64,000 nt of DNA from Microvelia longipes. Its lineage: Eukaryota > Arthropoda > Insecta > Hemiptera > Veliidae. Positions within the stretch are counted from its first letter, which is position 1. Each line of letters begins with the position of its first letter. The position numbers were made by a program, and so were the translations under genes. The DNA lies in assembly GCA_018340805.1 (NCBI GenBank), contig JACMZG010001870.1, positions 23,926,874-23,990,873 on the forward strand, read 5' to 3'. Positions 58,203 through 64,000 of this stretch are shown here, piece by piece. Below the pieces are notes generated by a model, which searched no databases, was not told the origin of the DNA, and was given only the letters and a program-made list of their open reading frames with translations.

Positions 58203-59795
58203 CCGATCTCCAACCGTTTTCCCCACCAGGTCAAATTTAATATTGTTTTTTAATTATCTGACCTCACATCATAATATCGTTAATAGCTTTAAAACTGTTC
58301 AAGCTAGAAAGATGAAATTGGTCTCGTTGAATACCTGAAATTTGCCAAAGGACGAACTATTAGCAATGTCAAATATTTTGAAACTACTTCCCAAAACACC
58401 ATAGAAGAAAGAAAAAATCCATAATTTTGGCTCATTTGATGCAGCTATATTGTCGGTGGTGGATTTACCAAAAAATATGATTTTTCAACATTTCTTTGAC
58501 TACACAAATGGCTATATCTGAAATTATGTGTGTTGGATATAATTTTTATATTGGTGGCGCTTGAAAGCTTAAAACTGACCCTTTCAAATAGATTCTACAT
58601 ATTTTTAGATAATTAGTAATAAGTTTTTATTATGACCAAATATAAAGTAAAAATGGTAATATCTCAAAAAGCCAAGTTTTAAAAATTTTGAAAAAATCAT
58701 AAAAAAGAGCTTAATGTGTTAGTAATTTATTCACAATGTTTCATTTTGGGACCGCCGTGGGATTAGATACAGTAGCGCATAACGTGTGTCAAGGTATGTC
58801 AAACTGTAAAAAAAGGTAAGATTCATCACATAATCATAGAAATTGCAAAAAAAGTTATCTTTTTACACTTAGACATACCTTGACACACGTTATGTGCTAC
58901 TGTGTCAAATCCCATGTCGGTCCCAAAATGAAACTTTGTGAACATTTTACCAACACTTTAAGCTCTTTTTTATGATTTTTTCAAACATTTTAAAAATTGG
59001 CTTTTTGATATATTATCATTTTTATTTTATATTTGTTCATAATAAAAACTTGTAACTTATTTTCCAAAATCATGTAGAATCTATTTGAAAGAGCCAAGTT
59101 TAAGTTTTCAAACGCCACCAAAATGAAAATCATACCCCACATATAATTTTAGATACAGCCATTTTTATATTCAAAGAAATGTTGAGAAATCCACCACCCC
59201 ACTGCGGCAATATAGATGCACCAAATGAGCCAAAAATTTAGATTTTTTTCTTCCTTCTATGGTGCCTACCTGTCAGGCAAGATATATTTACCTTGTGTTA
59301 ACTTGTTATGTTTTACCTGTGTTAATTTGATACGGAATGACCCGAAAAATAATATAATAACACATTATTTTTAATTTTACACTGCAATAAAAATTATCAG
59401 TTTTTGCAACTTCTAGCAACATTAGCCTAAATTCGTGAGTATTGCATATATAAAAATGTTTGAATTTTCTTAAAAAACATTAATAAGAAAAGTGTTTTCT
59501 GTTATAGGCCATACTTTTGCTGATCTCTTACTTCCTCTAATGCCCTACCATAAAAATTCCATAATATTCGATTTTTGCAACAAAAAAAATGCATGCAAAT
59601 TTTTGGGCAATAATTCCAAAATATTTGGCATGGTGAATATTTCGTCCTTTAAAAAATTTACTCAGCTTTCAAACTAGACCAATTTCATCATTCTAGCTTG
59701 AACATTTTAAAAGCTATTAACAATTTTATGATGCGAGATCAAATAATTTTTAAAAATATTAAATTTGACCTTGTAGGGAAACGGTTGGAGATCGG
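58203..59795. mobile_element. 1.6-kb fold-back palindrome, right arm interrupted
   Basis: Left end CCGATCTCCAACCGTTTTCC at 58203 and the inverse (ACGGTTGGAGATCGG) ending at 59795. Arms of about 600 bp meet around 58803-58868; GTCAAGGTATGTC and GACATACCTTGAC are the innermost matches. The arms differ by 10-15 percent (eye estimate). The right arm is broken at about 59262-59610 by an unrelated AT-rich block that begins after TTCTATGGTG. No transposase frame. Confidence 0.75.
59262..59610. other. Insertion in the right arm of the 1.6-kb palindrome
   Basis: About 350 bp without counterpart in the left arm (starts CCTACCTGTCAGGCAAG, ends near TTTTTGGGCAATAATTCC). No TIR or TSD identified, so it could equally be a deletion in the left arm. 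Confidence 0.45.
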
Positions 59796-59799
59796 GGTT

Positions 59800-61614
59800 T
59801 ATATTATAGAAAATTTTTTGTTTCCCTTGAAGAATGCGGCACTTTATATGAAACACCCTGTATATTATTATAGTATATAAATTATATCTCTTACACTAAT
59901 CTGTTTACGATTAGCGTAGCAAATCTATGCATTTACATTTTCCATTCTATATTAATCACATAAGAGCAAGCGTGTAGAGCAAACTAACTAGGCTTATAGA
60001 GGCATATTTTTACGACATTTGAAACGCCGGAAAAATAATAAAAACACGATATAAAGCGAACTTATAACAAATCTGAGGCCGCACGGGCTTGAATATTGAA
60101 TACGCGAATATCGAGGGCGCGCTTCGTACAACTAACAGTGTTTAATAACAGTTTAAAAATTAAACTTTTAGGTTATCAAACATGAGAAATTTAAAAGTCA
60201 ATAGTTTCAAAATAGGCATCAATATAAAAATGAAATATAGTGGATCGATTCACTTATAAAATGTGCACATGTGCCGAATTTCAACTTGATTGGTCAATTT
60301 TTTAAACATTTTTTTAAAATTTTGATGACAGCAAAAAATTTGATTTTTTAAAGGTTATCAAAGTCTAAAAAATCGTGTACGGGGTATTACGGAACTTTTT
60401 CTCATCACCTCGAATTCGTTATCAATCATCCTTCATAGCTATGATATCATAAAAAACATTTTATTAATATTATCTATGTTTTATAAATACTAAAAATTAA
60501 TGATATGTTCATGGAATTAATTAGTTGAGTTAATTTTGCGAATTACTCTAACATGTGAAGCGTAATTTAATTACTTCACTTTCTATCTTTTTCAATTAAT
60601 TTAACATTTCCTCTGTTTTTGTTGCCCCTTTAGTCCGAAAAACTAAAAAGCCACTAATCTATTGATCAACTTTTTACTCTATTTATTTATAACCTTTTTC
60701 CATTCCCCTATTAGGTAGTCTTTTACCAAACTTAATTTCCTATTTGAGTTATAACTAAAAATAAAATAGTTACTTATGTTAAAATTAATCTAATATATGT
60801 TGCGTTGTTAAATTTTCAATTTAATGTGAATAAATAATCTCAAAAAGATTTTTTAATAAGAAAAAAATATATATTCTTTTGTTTTGTTTCTATTCTACGA
60901 CATAATTAATAAAATTTTAACTAAGCTTTTTGTAACATTTTCCACAAAGCAACTAGAAACCACTATGTTAATATGTTATAAAACCTAGAATTGGATTAAC
61001 TCGTACATCATGTTAAAACTTTATATTACCTAAAAATGTAGCAATAGTATGATAATAGGTCAAATTTTACAAATTAGAGTGACGAGAATAAAACGATTAT
61101 GTGTTAATTGAATTATGATTTCAAACTATACTGTGGTAGCTTTAATTGAATTTCTTTTGACAAGAGAAAATTAAGTTTTTGAAAATATATTGTTAATCCG
61201 GAGTATTAAAATTCTGTGGCAGACCTCCTCAAGTCGGGGTAACTTTCATTGCGTGCCTCCTTGCTTAACAATTTACTTATTGCTAAATCTTCAGTTTATG
61301 CATTCTAACCTGATCAGTAGTGTTCTCTTGCTACGACTCTGTTCTATATCTAATTAAAATGTAACATATAACACAACTTAAAATTCGATTTATTGAAACA
61401 TAATAATGACAATATTAATAATAATTACTAATAAAATTTCAATGGTATTACTTTGTTATTTGCAGACCGTACTTTTGGGTTTCCGGGCATTCGCCACTGT
61501 TTACTAAAAGTGGTTATCGGATCGGTTTAAGCAACTTTCATTAAAAAATTACGCTTATGAGGTTGTGATAAAAAAAAAGTAGTGGGTGATCGATTCTGCA
61601 TGGGTCCTAATACC
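59800..61614. other. Gene-poor stretch with a family A fragment
   Basis: AT-rich. A short family A end is at 60366-60434 (ATCGTGTACGGGGTATTACG). No gene recognised. Confidence 0.4.
60366..60434 (+). mobile_element. Family A repeat, copy 10 (end fragment)
   Basis: AAATCGTGTACGGGGTATTA, then CTCATCACCTCGAATTCG. Confidence 0.6.
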
Positions 61615-61736
<122 letters not shown>

Positions 61737-61848
61737 GGGGCCAAGCAGGCACGCAAAGCGGATAGCGTGAGATTTGATCATTTTCATAGGGGCATATGGA
61801 CATCCTAAAACTATTGAGACCAGTTTATGCGCATTGGAACCATCCTAA

Positions 61849-62558
61849 TAGTCTAAGAGCCGGACCTAAAAAAAGGTGACTCATTTTGTACTACTTCAAA
61901 TCATATTTTTCTGAAAACATACCTTAAATTATGAAAAAAACATAGTGTGCCTTTCCAGAGAGGAGCTCTTCGTATAATTGGGCATGCTCAAAATTGTATA
62001 AAATCGCACAAATTTCAGTTTTCTTGAAATAAGTGGTTGGTTCCCTGTGGGTCATATGCAAAACATGAAGAGAGTATTTTTAACGGTGATAATTTTCTTA
62101 ATAAAACGAATGTTTAATCATCAAAGTCGGGATGACCACAACCAAAGTTATGGCTCTTTCAAAAACACCAAAAACCGTTAACTTGTGCAAAGTCAGCGAA
62201 TTTCTTTGGAAATATTGGCATTTTGTGCATTTTTTTTGGCCATTCAACAAATGTCATAACTTTTGCAGTATTTATCCAATTTTGACAAAAAACACTCGTT
62301 TTATAGGAAATTGTATGAGCTTTAAAAATTGTTCTCTTCAGGTTTTGCACACGACCTACAGGGAACCACCTATTGCAAGAAAACTGGAATTTGTGCATTT
62401 TTCTAATATTTTGAGGTAATGCCCATTATTGATTTCTATAATAGGCTCCACTCAGGATAAGGAGACTACGCTTTTTCTTCATAATTGAAGGTGTATTTTC
62501 AGAAATTTGGTTTGGAATACTACAAAATTATCACATTTTTTGGCCTCACTCTTGGACT
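61849..62558. mobile_element. GTCC-type fold-back element, copy 3
   Basis: TAGTCTAAGAGCCGGACCTA at left and CCTCACTCTTGGACT at right, 710 bp, one large imperfect inverted repeat as in copies 1 and 2. Inner words ATTTCTTTGGAAATATTGGC and CACTCGTTTTATAGGAAATT are shared with copy 2. Confidence 0.75.
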
Positions 62559-64000
62559 TTGAGAGGGGCAAAAAATAACTTCATTATAACGTTATCGCCC
62601 AAATGCCTAAGTCCTCTTGTTCTATTTTTTATGCATTTTATGCATCACTATTTAAGGTTACATTTATAAAATAATTTGCCATGCTCAGCAAATTGGCTTT
62701 AGAATTCTTAATTTCTTGCCAAAACCATTTTTTTGCCGATTTTAAATATCATGTTTAGGAACTAAATATTTAGTCTTTATAAAAAGAATGTAATTTCAAC
62801 ACGCATTCTGTAGGTTTCATCAAATTTTGTGATAGTAAAATTTGTAGGTGTAGTTTGAGGAATAAAACAGATATTTTTGTGATAGAAAGAGAGCTGTATG
62901 TCACAAGGTCAATTGGGAAGATTTATAATATTTACCTATTATAATGTTGTTTGCGTATCGTTCTAGTAAATACAAGATAAGATTATCCAAGGACAACTTA
63001 AATAACTTTTTAAATGGTTTTTTGAAGTTTTCATTAGAAATTGGTGGTTATGAAGTGTTTTCTTTTAGAGGCATTACATCATTAAACAAGTAGCTATGAG
63101 GAGTAAATTCACTTAGATATATTTATGACAAAAAATAAAAAAAAAATTAGTAACATGTGATTGCGTTATTATTTGTAATCTACTTAAAAAAGAAAATAGG
63201 AAAAAGACGACAAAAAATATAACTTGTACGCCCTGAAAATTGATTTATTACTTAGTAAGAGTTATTTTAGGGTTGAGTGGTAAAGCTTGGAAAAATATTC
63301 ATCTTAATTTTCCCTCGTACGTTACTTTGAAATCCTATTGGGATTTTTAGGGGTTGAAGGACCTGGGGACTCTAGAAATGGGGGTAACGAAAGCTCTAAA
63401 GGACTCTTCACCTGAGCGTATTTGTCACTTCTAAAAAAAACTTTAGGGAATAAAAATTACCCTTTCTGTATTCCTAATTCCTGTATGAAAAATGAGTTAA
63501 AAATTCGATGAGAGAGCCTAGCAAACTTAGGTTGTTAAACGAATTAAAAATGTTTGTCCCTTCTACGTATTCGCGATGAAAAAAAGTTAACACACAACTA
63601 GGTTTTTTCATTACCTCTTTTCGGGGAAAAATAACACTGTTACAGCTTAAAAATTGGAGAGTTAAGCATTTTTTTACTTTTAAAAACGTATCTTAATTAG
63701 TTAAGAATATTTTTTAATACATTGGCTCAACGTTCTGCAAACACTATGTGTTGCATGGGATATGCGTACTAAATCTCCCTGATCAAATAACTTTTCGAGG
63801 TTTTATTAACTTTTGAAATTTTTGCTAAGTCACTATTGTGGACAATTAGTTCTAAGTTATTTAATTCTAGACATAAGGTCTTTTTTGAGCCATGTATTAT
63901 TCAAACACAAAAAAGTGTTACTCCGTTTCATATTGAAAACCTGTATGAACAAAATCTCGTACATAAACACATACTCTTGATCAGTGAGCCCCTCTCCCCT
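62559..64000. other. Gene-poor end of window
   Basis: AT-rich, with no frame, TIR or RNA gene recognised. Confidence 0.4.

Overview
This is an AT-rich, repeat-saturated eukaryotic nuclear window. It carries three spliced housekeeping or germline genes, non-LTR retrotransposon pieces, many terminal-inverted-repeat (TIR) and fold-back elements, and long (TA)n tracts. The protein-level resemblances (Maelstrom, MRPS33, Canopy 3/4) and the types of LINE and MITE suggest an arthropod, most likely an insect with a large repeat-rich genome. This is an inference; no species can be named.

Layout. 1-6.7 kb: a LINE on the plus strand (ORF1, endonuclease, reverse transcriptase, 3' hairpin and A-rich tail). 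Its RT is split exactly by a 2.4-kb TIR element with a TAA target duplication. 7.8-21.5 kb: the minus-strand Maelstrom gene, reconstructed here as ten coding exons (455 aa, every splice phase consistent). Its introns are full of repeats. 21.8-24.2 kb: two-exon MRPS33 on the plus strand, head to head with Maelstrom across about 0.3 kb. 25.0-30.2 kb: a five-exon Canopy-3/4-like ER protein on the minus strand (232 aa, signal peptide and C-terminal KDEL), convergent with MRPS33. 31-64 kb: no convincing conserved gene. This half holds a tyrosine-recombinase remnant, a possible very short two-exon transcription unit at 33.6 kb, an RTE-type LINE fragment nested in another repeat, a decayed 46-bp minisatellite, a palindromic 16-bp SalI-core satellite, several fold-back palindromes and simple repeats.

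How it fits together. Maelstrom is a piRNA-pathway protein that represses transposons; MRPS33 is a mitoribosome subunit; Canopy 3/4 proteins are ER co-chaperones. They form a compact gene cluster (divergent pair plus convergent neighbour) embedded in transposon debris. The most notable non-genic signals are two PIF/Harbinger-like elements that share a TIR and carry 11-bp subterminal arrays, an abundant 0.75-kb repeat ('family A', about ten copies here), the 16-bp palindromic satellite, and near-perfect fold-backs of 0.3-1.6 kb. I found no clear candidate for a wholly new biological system. The nearest leads are the subterminal arrays, the recombinase-associated repeats, and the TOP-like mini-gene at 33.6 kb.
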